Below are positions 44,460 through 53,065 of a stretch of 64,000 nt of DNA, in pieces. The stretch's first letter is position 1; every line of letters begins with the position of its first letter. The stretch comes from Streptomyces sp. CNH099 (GTDB taxonomy: Bacteria; Actinomycetota; Actinomycetes; Streptomycetales; Streptomycetaceae). The position numbers and the translations under genes are program-made. Where the stretch lies: the NCBI GenBank assembly GCA_000514715.1, contig AZWL01000024.1, forward strand, positions 37,550-101,549. The letters run 5' to 3'. A model generated the notes under the pieces. The model searched no databases. It saw only the letters and a list, made by a program, of their open reading frames with translations, and was not told the DNA's origin.

Positions 44460-46016
44460 ATGAGGTCCCACCTGCTCAACGACCGCACCGCCGGCACCTA
44501 CCGTCGTACGGTCACCGCAGGCGTCGAGCACATCGCGGCCCGACTGGCCCATGCAGACCGCCCGTTCACGGGCATCACACCCCCCGCACTCGCCCCCGTC
44601 GTCGACGCCGTCGACCTCGACCGCCCGCTCGGCGACACCGACGCCGCCCTCGCCGAGCTGGACCGGCTCTACCTGCGCGACGCCGTCTACTTCCACCACC
44701 CGCGCTACCTCGCCCACCTCAACTGCCCCGTCGTCATCCCCGCCGTGCTCGGCGAGGCGGTGCTCGCCGCCGTCAACTCCTCCCTCGACACCTGGGACCA
44801 GTCCGCCGGCGCCACCCTCATCGAGCGCCGCCTCGTCGACTGGACCACGGCCCGCATCGGCCTCGGCCCGGCCGCGGACGGCGTGTTCACCTCCGGCGGC
44901 ACCCAGTCCAACCTGCACGCGCTGCTGCTCGCCCGCGAGGAGGCGTGCGACGGCGTACGCAAACAGCGGGGCGCCGGCCTGCGCACCCCCGAGATCCTCC
45001 CCCGGCTGCGCATCCTCGCCTCCGCGCACGGCCACTTCAGCGTCCGCAAGGCCGCCGTGCTGCTCGGCCTCGGCGAGGAGGCCGTCGTCGAGGTGCCGTG
45101 CGACGCCGAGCGCCGGATGCGGCCCGACGCGCTGGCCGCGGCGCTCGCCGGACTCCAGCGCGACGGCCTGGTCCCCATGGCCGTCGTCGCCACCGCCGGC
45201 ACCACCGACTTCGGCAGTGTCGACCCGCTGCCGCAGATCGCCGGGCTGTGCGCCGGGTACGGCGTGTGGCTGCACGTGGACGCGGCGTACGGCTGCGGGC
45301 TCCTGGTCTCCGGCCGCCGCCGGCACCTGCTCGCCGGCATCGAGCGGGCCGACTCGGTGACCGTCGACTTCCACAAGGCCTTCTTCCAGCCGGTCAGTTC
45401 GTCGGCCGTGCTGGTACGGGACCGGGCGACCCTGCGGCACGCGACGTACCACGCCGACTACCTCAACCCCGAGCGCATGGCCGCCGAGCAGATCCCCAAC
45501 CAGGTCGACAAGTCCCTGCAGACCACCCGCCGGTTCGACGCGCTCAAGCTCTGGCTGACGCTGCGCGTCATGGGCGCCGACGGCGTCGGCCGGCTCTTCG
45601 ACGAGGTCTGCGACCTCGCCGGCGCCGGCTGGCGGCTGCTCGACGCCGACCCCCGCTTCGAGGTCGTCGTCCGGCCGCAGCTGTCCACGCTGGTCTTCCG
45701 CTACGTCCCGGGCGCCGCCGGGCCGTCCGGCACCGGCCCCGATCCCGATCCCGCCGACCCCGCGCTCACCGACCCCGACCTCGTCGACGCCGCCAACCTG
45801 TACGCGCGCAAGCAGCTGGCCGCCTCCGGCGCCGCGCTCGTCGCCGGCACCAAGGTCGACGGCCGGCACCACCTGAAGTTCACGCTGCTCAACCCCGAGA
45901 CCACGACCGAGGACCTCGCCGCGGTCCTCGACCTCATAGCCGAGTACGCCGCCGCCTACACGGGAGAATCCCTTGTCCCCGACGTCCCCGCCGCCTCCGC
46001 GGTCCCCACGCGCTGA
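44460..46016 (+). CDS. desA: PLP-dependent lysine decarboxylase of desferrioxamine biosynthesis
   Basis: A 518-residue group II decarboxylase that makes cadaverine from lysine, the first step of desferrioxamine synthesis. Family positions: HPRYLAHLNCPVVIPAVLGE, GVFTSGGTQSNLHALLLARE, AHGHFSVRKAA, the cofactor Asp in LHVDAAYGCGL, and the PLP Lys306 in VDFHKAFFQP. ATG 44460 (MRSHLLNDRTAGTYR) is the conserved start. The gene ends 44 bp inside desB. Confidence 0.95.
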   Translation: MRSHLLNDRTAGTYRRTVTAGVEHIAARLAHADRPFTGITPPALAPVVDAVDLDRPLGDTDAALAELDRLYLRDAVYFHHPRYLAHLNCPVVIPAVLGEAVLAAVNSSLDTWDQSAGATLIERRLVDWTTARIGLGPAADGVFTSGGTQSNLHALLLAREEACDGVRKQRGAGLRTPEILPRLRILASAHGHFSVRKAAVLLGLGEEAVVEVPCDAERRMRPDALAAALAGLQRDGLVPMAVVATAGTTDFGSVDPLPQIAGLCAGYGVWLHVDAAYGCGLLVSGRRRHLLAGIERADSVTVDFHKAFFQPVSSSAVLVRDRATLRHATYHADYLNPERMAAEQIPNQVDKSLQTTRRFDALKLWLTLRVMGADGVGRLFDEVCDLAGAGWRLLDADPRFEVVVRPQLSTLVFRYVPGAAGPSGTGPDPDPADPALTDPDLVDAANLYARKQLAASGAALVAGTKVDGRHHLKFTLLNPETTTEDLAAVLDLIAEYAAAYTGESLVPDVPAASAVPTR

Positions 46017-47280
46017 ACACCGCGTCCACGACTTCGTCGCCGTCGGCCTCGGGCCGTTCAACCTGGGCCTGGCCTGCCTCACCGAGCCGGTCGACGGCCT
46101 CGACGGCGTCTTCCTGGAGCGCAAGCCCGACTTCGACTGGCACTCCGGGATGTTCATCGAAGGCAGCACGCTGCAGACGCCGTTCCTGTCCGACCTGGTC
46201 ACGCTGGCCGACCCCACGTCCCCGTACTCCTTCCTCAACTATCTGAAGGAGACCGGGCGGCTGTACGCGTTCTACATCCGCGAGAGCTTCTATCCGCTGC
46301 GCGAGGAGTTCAACGACTACTGCCGCTGGGCCGCCGCCAAACTTCCCGGGGTCCGCTTCGGCGAGGAGGTCACCGCCGTCACCCGGGACGCGGCGGACGG
46401 CACGTACGTCGTCCGCACCCCCCGCGGCGAGTACCGCGGGCGGCGGCTGGTGCTGGGCACCGGCACGCCGCCGTACGTGCCCGAACCCTGCCGGGGCCTC
46501 GGCGGCGACCTGATCCACAACAGCCGCTACCTGGAGCACCGGGAGAGCCTGCGCGCCAAGGAGTCGGTCACCGTCGTCGGCAGCGGGCAGAGCGCCGCCG
46601 AGATCTACTACGACCTGCTGCAGGACCTGACCCCCGACGGCTTCCACCTCACCTGGGTGACCCGCTCGCCGCGGTTCTTCCCGCTGGAGTACACCAAGCT
46701 GACGCTGGAGATGACCTCGCCCGAGTACGTCGACTACTTCCACGCGCTGCCCGCGCCCGTCCGCGACCGGCTCGGCCCCGCGCAGAAGAACCTCTACAAG
46801 GGCATCAACACCGAGCTGATCGACGCGATCTTCGATCTGCTGTACGCCAAGTCCCGCCGCGGCCCGGTGCCGACCCGGCTGCTGACCAACACCGCCCTGG
46901 TCTCCGCCGGGTACGCGGACGGCACGTACACCCTGGGCCTGCGCCACGAGGAGCAGGGCCGGGACTTCGACCTGGCCACCCAGGGGCTGGTGCTGGCCAC
47001 CGGCTACCGCTACGCGGAGCCGCCCTTCCTCGCCGGCATCGCCGACCGCCTCGCGCGCGACGAGCGGGGCCGCTTCGCGGTCGCCCGCAACTACACCGTC
47101 GACCACGCGGGCCGCGAAGTCTTCGTGCAGAACGCCGAGCTGCACACCCACGGCTTCGCCGCCCCCGACCTCGGCATGGCCGCGTACCGCAACTCCTGCA
47201 TCATCCGGGAGATGGCCGGCCGCGAGGTCTACCCGATCGAGAAGTCCATCGCCTTCCAGGAGTTCGGAGCGCCGGCCTGA
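45973..47280 (+). CDS. desB: cadaverine/lysine N-hydroxylase
   Basis: A 435-residue flavin N-monooxygenase of the IucD/SidA type that hydroxylates cadaverine. FAD motif DFVAVGLGPFNLGLACL, NADPH motif VTVVGSGQSAAEIYYDLL, and the C-terminal LVLATGYRYAEPPFL (ATGY) are present. The best start is TTG 45973 with GGGAGA upstream, inside the desA reading frame, so translation is coupled. Its last base overlaps the start of desCD (TGATG). Confidence 0.95.
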   Translation: MSPTSPPPPRSPRAEHRVHDFVAVGLGPFNLGLACLTEPVDGLDGVFLERKPDFDWHSGMFIEGSTLQTPFLSDLVTLADPTSPYSFLNYLKETGRLYAFYIRESFYPLREEFNDYCRWAAAKLPGVRFGEEVTAVTRDAADGTYVVRTPRGEYRGRRLVLGTGTPPYVPEPCRGLGGDLIHNSRYLEHRESLRAKESVTVVGSGQSAAEIYYDLLQDLTPDGFHLTWVTRSPRFFPLEYTKLTLEMTSPEYVDYFHALPAPVRDRLGPAQKNLYKGINTELIDAIFDLLYAKSRRGPVPTRLLTNTALVSAGYADGTYTLGLRHEEQGRDFDLATQGLVLATGYRYAEPPFLAGIADRLARDERGRFAVARNYTVDHAGREVFVQNAELHTHGFAAPDLGMAAYRNSCIIREMAGREVYPIEKSIAFQEFGAPA

Positions 47281-49661
47281 TGAACCTCACCCTGCGCCCC
47301 CTCGACCCGGTCCGGGACGCGCCGCTGCTGCACGCCTGGGTCACCCACCCCAAGGCCGCGTTCTGGCTGATGCAGGACTGCACACTTCCGGAGGTCGAGA
47401 AGGAGTACGCGCGGATCGCCGCCGATCCGCACCACGACGCCTTCCTCGGCCTCGCCGACGGCGTCCCCGCCTTCCTCGCCGAGCGCTACGACCCCGCGCA
47501 CCGCGAGCTGGTCGGCGTCTACGACGCCGCGGACGGCGACGTCGGGATGCACTTCCTCACCGCCCCGGCCGGGAAGCCCGTGCACGGCTTCACCCGGGCG
47601 GTCATCACGGCGGTCATGGAGTGGCTGTTCACGGACCCGGCGGTGCGCCGGGTCGTGGTCGAGCCCGACGTGCGCAACACCGCCGTGCACGCGCTCAACG
47701 AGGCCGTCGGCTTCCGGGTGGCCCGCCGGGTGCGGATGCCGGGAGGGCCCGGAGCCCCGGGGAAGGAAGCGCTGCTGAGCTTCTGCACCCGCGAGCAGTT
47801 CGCCGCCGCGCGGGCGGCGGCGGCCGGGCCGCCCGACGCCACCGGCCACCTCACCCCCGACCGGTGGGCGGAGGCCACCCGCCGGCTGCTGGCCAAGGCC
47901 ATCGGCGAGTTCGCCCACGAGCGGCTGCTGACGCCCGAGCCGCGCGGGGTCGGCTCGTACGCGCTGCGGGCCGGGGACGCCGAGTACCGCTTCGAGGCCC
48001 GCCGCTACGCGCTGGACCACTGGCGCGTCGACCCGCGCACCGTCACCCGGCACGCGCCCGGCGACCCGCCCGGCGGCTCCGGGCTCGACGCGCTCCGGTT
48101 CTTCACCGAACTCCGGGAGCCGCTGGGGCTGAGCGCCGAGGTGCTGCCCGTGTACCTGGAGGAGATCACCTCCACGCTGGCGGGCACCGCGTACAAGCTC
48201 GCCCGGCCGGAGGACGCCGACACCGGGCTGGCGGCGGCGGACTTCCAGCGGATCGAGGCGGGGATGACCGAGGGCCACCCCTGCTTCGTCGCCAACAACG
48301 GCCGCCTCGGCCTGGGCGCCGCGGACTACCGCGCGTACGCCCCCGAGACCGGCGCCCGCACCCGCCTCGTCTGGCTCGCCGCCCACCGCGACCGGGCCGC
48401 CTTCACCTGCGCGGCCGGCCTCGACTACGACACGCTGCTCCGCACCGAGCTGGGCGAGGACCTGCGCGACGGGTTCGCCGCCCGGCTGCGCGCCCTGGGC
48501 CTCGACCCGGACGACTACCTGCTGATGCCCGTGCACCCCTGGCAGTGGGAGCACAAGCTCTCGGTCACGTTCGCGGGCGAGGTCGCGGCCCGCCGGCTGG
48601 TGTACCTCGGCGAGAGCGGGGACACGTACCAGCCGCAGCAGTCGATACGCACCTTCTTCAACACCTCCGCGCCCCGGCGGCACTACGTCAAGACCGCGCT
48701 GTCCGTGCTCAACATGGGCTTCATGCGGGGGCTGTCGGCCGCGTACATGGAGGCGACTCCCGCTATCAACGACTGGGTCGCCGGGCTGGTCGAGCAGGAC
48801 GAGGTGCTGCGCGGCACGGGCCTGGTGGTCCTGCGCGAGCTGGCCGCCGTCGGCTACCGCCACGAGGCGTACGAGGCCGCCACCGCCCCCGGCTCGCCGT
48901 ACCGCAAGATGCTCGCCGCGCTGTGGCGGGAGAGCCCGGTGCCGCGGCTGGCCGAGGGGCAGCGGCTCGCCACGATGGCGGCGCTGCTGCACACCGACCG
49001 GGCCGGCCGGCCGCTGGTGGCGGAGCTGGTCGAGGGCTCGGGGCTGGCGCCGGAGGTGTGGCTGCGCCGCTATCTCGACGCGTACCTGACGCCGCTGCTG
49101 CACGCCTTCTACGCGTACGGACTGGCGTTCATGCCACACGGCGAGAACGTCATCCTCGTCCTGGACGAGGCGGGCGCGGTGGAGCGCGCGCTGTTCAAGG
49201 ACATCGCGGAGGAGGTCGTGGTCATGGACCCGGACCTGCCGCTGCCGCCGGCGGCGGAGCGCATCCGGGCCGAGGTGCCCGACGACATGCAGCTGCTGTC
49301 GGTCTTCACGGACGTCTTCGACTGCTTCTTCCGCTTCCTGGCGCCGCTGCTGGACGAGGCCGGGGTGCTGGGAGAGGAGGACTTCTGGCGGACGGTCGCC
49401 GCGTGCGCGCGGGACTACCGGGAGTCGGTGCCGGACCTCGCGGACAGGTTCGCGCGGCACGACCTGTTCGCGCCGGAGTTCGCGCTGTCGTGCCTCAACC
49501 GGCTGCAGCTGCGCGACAACCGGCAGATGGTCGACCTGGCCGACCCGTCGGCAGCGCTGCAGCTGGTGGGAACGCTGCGGAACCCCCTGGCCCCGTACGC
49601 CCCGCGTGCCCCGCACGCGCCGCACACTCCCCATGCTCCCCACACACCCGCCCCAGGGTAG
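47280..49661 (+). CDS. desCD: fused acyltransferase-siderophore synthetase (DesC-DesD)
   Basis: A 793-residue fusion. Residues 1 to about 175 are the GNAT-fold DesC (acyl-CoA:N-hydroxycadaverine acyltransferase), with DVGMHFLTAPAGKPVHGFTR and VRNTAVHALNEAVGFRVARR. After an Ala-rich linker (about 175-195), residues about 195-775 are DesD, an NIS synthetase of the IucA/IucC family. DesD shows EGHPCFVANNGRLGLGAADY, LLMPVHPWQWEHKL, YQPQQSIRTFFN and HGENVILVLDEAG. DesD makes and closes the hydroxamate trimer. In S. coelicolor the two are separate genes. The tail holds an APHAPHTP repeat. No stop or restart is seen at the junction. Confidence 0.93.
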   Translation: MNLTLRPLDPVRDAPLLHAWVTHPKAAFWLMQDCTLPEVEKEYARIAADPHHDAFLGLADGVPAFLAERYDPAHRELVGVYDAADGDVGMHFLTAPAGKPVHGFTRAVITAVMEWLFTDPAVRRVVVEPDVRNTAVHALNEAVGFRVARRVRMPGGPGAPGKEALLSFCTREQFAAARAAAAGPPDATGHLTPDRWAEATRRLLAKAIGEFAHERLLTPEPRGVGSYALRAGDAEYRFEARRYALDHWRVDPRTVTRHAPGDPPGGSGLDALRFFTELREPLGLSAEVLPVYLEEITSTLAGTAYKLARPEDADTGLAAADFQRIEAGMTEGHPCFVANNGRLGLGAADYRAYAPETGARTRLVWLAAHRDRAAFTCAAGLDYDTLLRTELGEDLRDGFAARLRALGLDPDDYLLMPVHPWQWEHKLSVTFAGEVAARRLVYLGESGDTYQPQQSIRTFFNTSAPRRHYVKTALSVLNMGFMRGLSAAYMEATPAINDWVAGLVEQDEVLRGTGLVVLRELAAVGYRHEAYEAATAPGSPYRKMLAALWRESPVPRLAEGQRLATMAALLHTDRAGRPLVAELVEGSGLAPEVWLRRYLDAYLTPLLHAFYAYGLAFMPHGENVILVLDEAGAVERALFKDIAEEVVVMDPDLPLPPAAERIRAEVPDDMQLLSVFTDVFDCFFRFLAPLLDEAGVLGEEDFWRTVAACARDYRESVPDLADRFARHDLFAPEFALSCLNRLQLRDNRQMVDLADPSAALQLVGTLRNPLAPYAPRAPHAPHTPHAPHTPAPG

Positions 49662-49700
49662 GCCGCCCCACCGACACGACACCCTGCCCGCGGCGCCCGC

Positions 49701-50990
49701 TCAGCGCAGCGCGTCCGCGTCGCGGGCCGCCGCCCGCAGGAAGAACGGCACCGTCAGCACCGAGGCCACCGCGAAGAAGCCGAACGCGGCGCGCGGCCCG
49801 GCGAGTTCGGCGAGCAGCCCCACCAGCCCGGCGCCCAGCGGCATCGCGCCCCAGGCGAACATCCGGTTCGCGGAGCTGAACCGGCCCAGCATCGCGTCCG
49901 GGACCGCCCGCTGGATGACGGTGCGGCTGTTGACCGTCCACAGCGTGCCGCCGAGGCCGCCGAGGAACGCCGCCGCGGCGACCGCGCGGGCATCGGCGGT
50001 CAGCGCCGGGACGGCGGCCATCGCGGCGGTGCCGAAGAGGTCGGCGAGCATCACGCGGCGGCGGCCCAGCAGCCGGCCCAGCCGGGTGACGGTGACCGCG
50101 CCGAGGAGCCCGCCGGTGCCCAGCGCGCTGAGCAGGGCCCCGTACTCGCCGGGGGTGAGGCCCATGTCGCGGGTGGCGTACAGCGGGATGAGGGCGAGCC
50201 AGGCGCCCCAGGTGCCGGAGAGCACGGTGAGGATGAGGGAGAGGGAGCGCAGCAGGCGGTGCCGCCAGAGGTAGCGCAGGCCCTCGGCGATCTGCCCGTT
50301 GACGGTGGTGGCGGGGGACGCCGGCGCCCCACCCCGGTCCGTTCCCCCCACGCCGTATGCCCCGGTCCCGGCCCGGAACCGTCCGACGAGCAGCAGCAGC
50401 ACGAGCGCCGCCGCGGCGTACGCCGCCCAGGTCGCCCCCAGCGCGTACCCCGCGCCCAGCGCGATGAGCAGCCCGCCGACGAACGGCCCGGCGAACTCGC
50501 TGAACACCGTCTCCGCCCCCGCCATCCAGGCGTTCGCCCGGTCCCGCCCGGCGGGCGGCACGGCGGCGGGGACCAGGGCGGAGGCGGCCGTGGAGGCGAC
50601 GACGTCGGCGACCCCGACGGCCGCGCCGGCGGCGGCCAGCAGCCCGAGGGACAGCCGGCCGCTCGCGGCCGCGGCGAGCAGCGGCACCATGGCGGCCAGC
50701 CGCAGCACGTTGACCACCCACAGCAGCCGCCGCCGGTCGACGCGGTCGACGAGCACGCCCGCGTGCAGGGCGACGAGCAGCCACGGCAGCGAGATCGCCA
50801 GCGCCACCCCGGTGACCTGCCCCGGCGAGCCGCCCGCGCGGGCGGCGAGCAGCGGCAGCGCCATCTTCACGACGCCGTCGGCGAGGTTCGTGACGGCGGT
50901 GAAGGCGACGAGCACGGCGGTGTTGCGCCGCCCGGGATCCCTGCCGGTCCGCACCCGGCCGTCCTCCAGCACCGCGGACGTGTCCGCCAT
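49701..50990 (-). CDS. MFS exporter
   Basis: About 429 residues with twelve predicted helices. The major-facilitator signature between helices 2 and 3 appears as LHAGVLVDRVDRRRLLWVVN. It resembles the MFS_3/enterobactin-exporter-like group (EntS-type). The gene is convergent to desCD and next to it, so it might export desferrioxamine, but no iron box lies at its promoter. ATG 50990 is preferred over 51011, which lacks a ribosome site. It is divergent from the CGNR gene, which may regulate it. Confidence 0.88.
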   Translation of the reverse strand: MADTSAVLEDGRVRTGRDPGRRNTAVLVAFTAVTNLADGVVKMALPLLAARAGGSPGQVTGVALAISLPWLLVALHAGVLVDRVDRRRLLWVVNVLRLAAMVPLLAAAASGRLSLGLLAAAGAAVGVADVVASTAASALVPAAVPPAGRDRANAWMAGAETVFSEFAGPFVGGLLIALGAGYALGATWAAYAAAALVLLLLVGRFRAGTGAYGVGGTDRGGAPASPATTVNGQIAEGLRYLWRHRLLRSLSLILTVLSGTWGAWLALIPLYATRDMGLTPGEYGALLSALGTGGLLGAVTVTRLGRLLGRRRVMLADLFGTAAMAAVPALTADARAVAAAAFLGGLGGTLWTVNSRTVIQRAVPDAMLGRFSSANRMFAWGAMPLGAGLVGLLAELAGPRAAFGFFAVASVLTVPFFLRAAARDADALR

Positions 50991-51073
50991 GACCCACCCA
51001 CCCCTAACCATCAAAGCCGTTTGCCGGTGAGAGAAAGTTACCACCAAACGCGATAGCCGGTAAAGTGGTCCGT

Positions 51074-51619
51074 ATGCGCGCACCTCCCCGGACCGCCGAG
51101 CTGGTGGCCGACTTCGCCAACACCCTCGACATCCACGCCGGTACGGACGCGCTGCGCACCCCCGCGGAGCTGGCCGCCTGGCTCACCGCCCGCGCCCTGC
51201 TCCCCCCGGACGCCCCCGCCCCCGACGCCGCCCTGCACACGGCCTGCACAGCCCTGCGCGCCGGCATCCGCGAGCACCTCGGCACCCACGTCGGCGACAC
51301 CCCCGACCCCGCCGTCACCGGGGCCGCCGACACGGCGCTGACCCGCTTCCCGGTCCGCATCGCCGCCGACGGCACCCTCGCCCCCGTCCCCGGCCGGACA
51401 CCCGCCGAGCGGGCGGTGACACAGCTGGCCATCGCCTGGAGCACCCTGGCGGTCACCGGCGACGCGGCCCGCCTGAAGCGGTGCGCGGAGCACACCTGCC
51501 ACGAGGTGTTCTGGGACGTGTCGAAGAACCGCAGCAAGCGCTGGTGCTCGATGCAGGGCTGCGGCAACCGCGCCAAGGCCCGCGCCTACGCCGCCCGCCG
51601 CGCGGCCGCCTCCGACTGA
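51074..51619 (+). CDS. CGNR zinc-finger regulator (ABATE domain)
   Basis: About 181 residues. The N-terminal ABATE domain (ELVADFANTLDIHAGTDALR) is followed by a C-terminal CGNR zinc finger: CAEHTCHEVFWDVSKNRSKR then WCSMQGCGNRAKARAYAAR, with four Cys for zinc and the CGNR helix for DNA. Such proteins are stand-alone regulators of stress or efflux genes. ATG 51074 is chosen; GTG 51065 is an in-frame alternative. It is divergent from the MFS gene. Confidence 0.9.
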   Translation: MRAPPRTAELVADFANTLDIHAGTDALRTPAELAAWLTARALLPPDAPAPDAALHTACTALRAGIREHLGTHVGDTPDPAVTGAADTALTRFPVRIAADGTLAPVPGRTPAERAVTQLAIAWSTLAVTGDAARLKRCAEHTCHEVFWDVSKNRSKRWCSMQGCGNRAKARAYAARRAAASD

Positions 51620-51656
51620 GCGCTGGCCACCGGACCCGCGGGCGGCGGGCCACGCG

Positions 51657-51692
51657 TCAGGGCCCGCACCGCGTCCGCGATACGGGCCCTGA
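51657..51692. terminator. terminator at the core/element boundary
   Basis: TCAGGGCCCG (51657-51666) pairs with CGGGCCCTGA (51683-51692) around a 16-base loop. It can end the CGNR transcript and, on the minus strand, would originally have ended tRNA-His. Confidence 0.8.
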
Positions 51693-51700
51693 CCTGAGAG

Positions 51701-51748
51701 GGTGAGTGACGGGACTTGAACCCGCGGCCACCTGGACCACAACCAGGT
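51701..51748 (-). other. attL: 3' half of a tRNA-His gene
   Basis: On the minus strand the 48 bp read ACCTGGTTGTGGTCCAGGT (anticodon stem and loop with GTG, His), then the variable region. The T arm GCGGG-TTCAAGT-CCCGT and CACTCACC, the 3' acceptor strand and discriminator, follow. The D arm and 5' acceptor strand are missing: directly upstream is unrelated AT-richer sequence. A tRNA 3' half of this length is the standard AICE attachment core, so this is the chromosomal copy left after integration. The restored full tRNA-His is expected at the far end of the element. Confidence 0.85.
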
Positions 51749-52124
51749 CCGACAAAATCCCCGACCTTATCTAGACGGTTTCACCGCAGGTCAGAGTATC
51801 GGCATACGTAGGTCTCGCACGGTCAATGCGACTGCGCCCCCCAAGATCCACTCCCATTTCACTCCCGACACTGCCGACCCGGCACCTCCCCGTGGGAGAC
51901 GCCGTGCCCAGATTGCGTTGCGCGGCTCACGGCGGAGCGGGCGTGGCGCTTGTTTGACTTAGATCAAGAAGGCTGATTGAGCACCTTCGAGCATAGTGAT
52001 CAACTACCCATCCGAGATCAAGGCAGGTAGACCTTCACGAAAGAGGCAGTGCGAGACAAAGAGATGCGGCACCATGTCCACGAAGGGAACATGACGGGAC
52101 GCTTCGCCTACCACCGGAGGAATC
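51749..52124. other. element left end without a recognised gene
   Basis: A 376-bp stretch between the att core and the first cargo gene. Base composition falls here toward that of the cargo. It may hold recombinase arm sites and the promoter of the cargo operon (52125-53602). Short open frames here show no coding signs. Confidence 0.5.
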
Positions 52125-53039
52125 ATGCCCTCGTTTCATTTCTGCCTCTACGAGGTTTCAGTTCGACAGTTCAGGAGGAAGGAATCTCGCCGCCATATCG
52201 CAGAATTCAACTCCCGGCGCCACGACCTATTTCAAGTACTGCAACACTTTACACTCGATGAACTCGGAACCAAGGGAATCTCTCTTCCCAAAGGTGAACA
52301 TTACATTCGACTCCAAGACATAGACATAGAACATCGAACCCTGTGGTTGACCGTGGAGACAGGAAGGTTCGGATCCAGCGGCAAGGTTGTCGCCACAGCC
52401 ACCGGCGACGACGCTTATAATATCGTGCCGACAGACGCTCCAACATATCCACTACGTCAGTGTTTTGTGATTCCACGGGCCGGGGAGTGTGCCATCTGGG
52501 CGACAGAGGTTATTGGGCACTCGACTGCCATAACTTCTCTTTGGACACCGTTCAGCGATTGGTTCAAAGAAGAATATGACAGCGACCGACTAGTCGTAGA
52601 TAGGATGTCCCTCCAAAGCACTGACGCATGGAATGCCTTCATGGATGAAGCCGAGCTGAGAGAGATTGCGTTTCTGGTGCGTGTACAGGATTCCGATCCG
52701 GCCGTCGGGGTTCGGACTCATGAATTCTCAGCAAAGAGTGGACGAGGCAGGCGCCTACCCAAGGAATGGATTCAGCGCGCATACGCCAGGGAGCTACCGC
52801 CCTCCGAAGTGTTCACGATCACGAGCCTCCCGGACCCCGACGAGGTCCACCTGAATATCGTGAGCGAGGGGAAGGAACGCACCATCGTCGTTGGACAGCA
52901 GTTTCCACGCTTCATGTACCAGATCGACACACCCGACAATCAGCGTCCGGACGATCAGACCTTCCGACGCGAGGTGCTGTCAGAGGTAGGTGCTTCACTA
53001 GACATGATGGGGGTCAACCGCGGGGATTGGCAGGTCTGA
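52125..53039 (+). CDS. unrecognised 304-residue cargo protein
   Basis: It starts MPSFHFCLYEVSVRQFRRKE at ATG 52125 with GGAGG in front. It is soluble, with no signal or membrane helix. The N-terminal 30 residues are basic; a beta-rich middle (LWLTVETGRFGSSGKVVATA, YPLRQCFVIPRAGECAIWAT) and a C-terminal helical end follow. I recognise no family. Base content is far below its surroundings: I counted 27 G+C in the 60 bases at 52261-52320, versus 50 of 60 at 35041-35100 in accD1. It is co-directional with the membrane gene 26 bp downstream, so the pair is an operon acquired from another source. A defence or toxin role is possible but inferred only from place and layout. Confidence 0.75.
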   Translation: MPSFHFCLYEVSVRQFRRKESRRHIAEFNSRRHDLFQVLQHFTLDELGTKGISLPKGEHYIRLQDIDIEHRTLWLTVETGRFGSSGKVVATATGDDAYNIVPTDAPTYPLRQCFVIPRAGECAIWATEVIGHSTAITSLWTPFSDWFKEEYDSDRLVVDRMSLQSTDAWNAFMDEAELREIAFLVRVQDSDPAVGVRTHEFSAKSGRGRRLPKEWIQRAYARELPPSEVFTITSLPDPDEVHLNIVSEGKERTIVVGQQFPRFMYQIDTPDNQRPDDQTFRREVLSEVGASLDMMGVNRGDWQV

Positions 53040-53065
53040 CCCGAAGCCCGGCAGGCGGAGGGGAC

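Noticed and set aside
49701..50990. MFS gene as a proven desferrioxamine exporter
   Set aside because: It is next to the des locus but convergent, with no iron box at its promoter. The functional link is only by position.
51701..51790. Complete tRNA-His gene
   Set aside because: Only the anticodon arm, T arm and 3' acceptor strand are present. The sequence where the D arm and 5' end should be does not fold as tRNA.
52049..52261. Possible 70-codon gene upstream of the cargo operon
   Set aside because: It overlaps the start of the 304-residue gene in another frame, has no GGAGG-type site, and matches no family.
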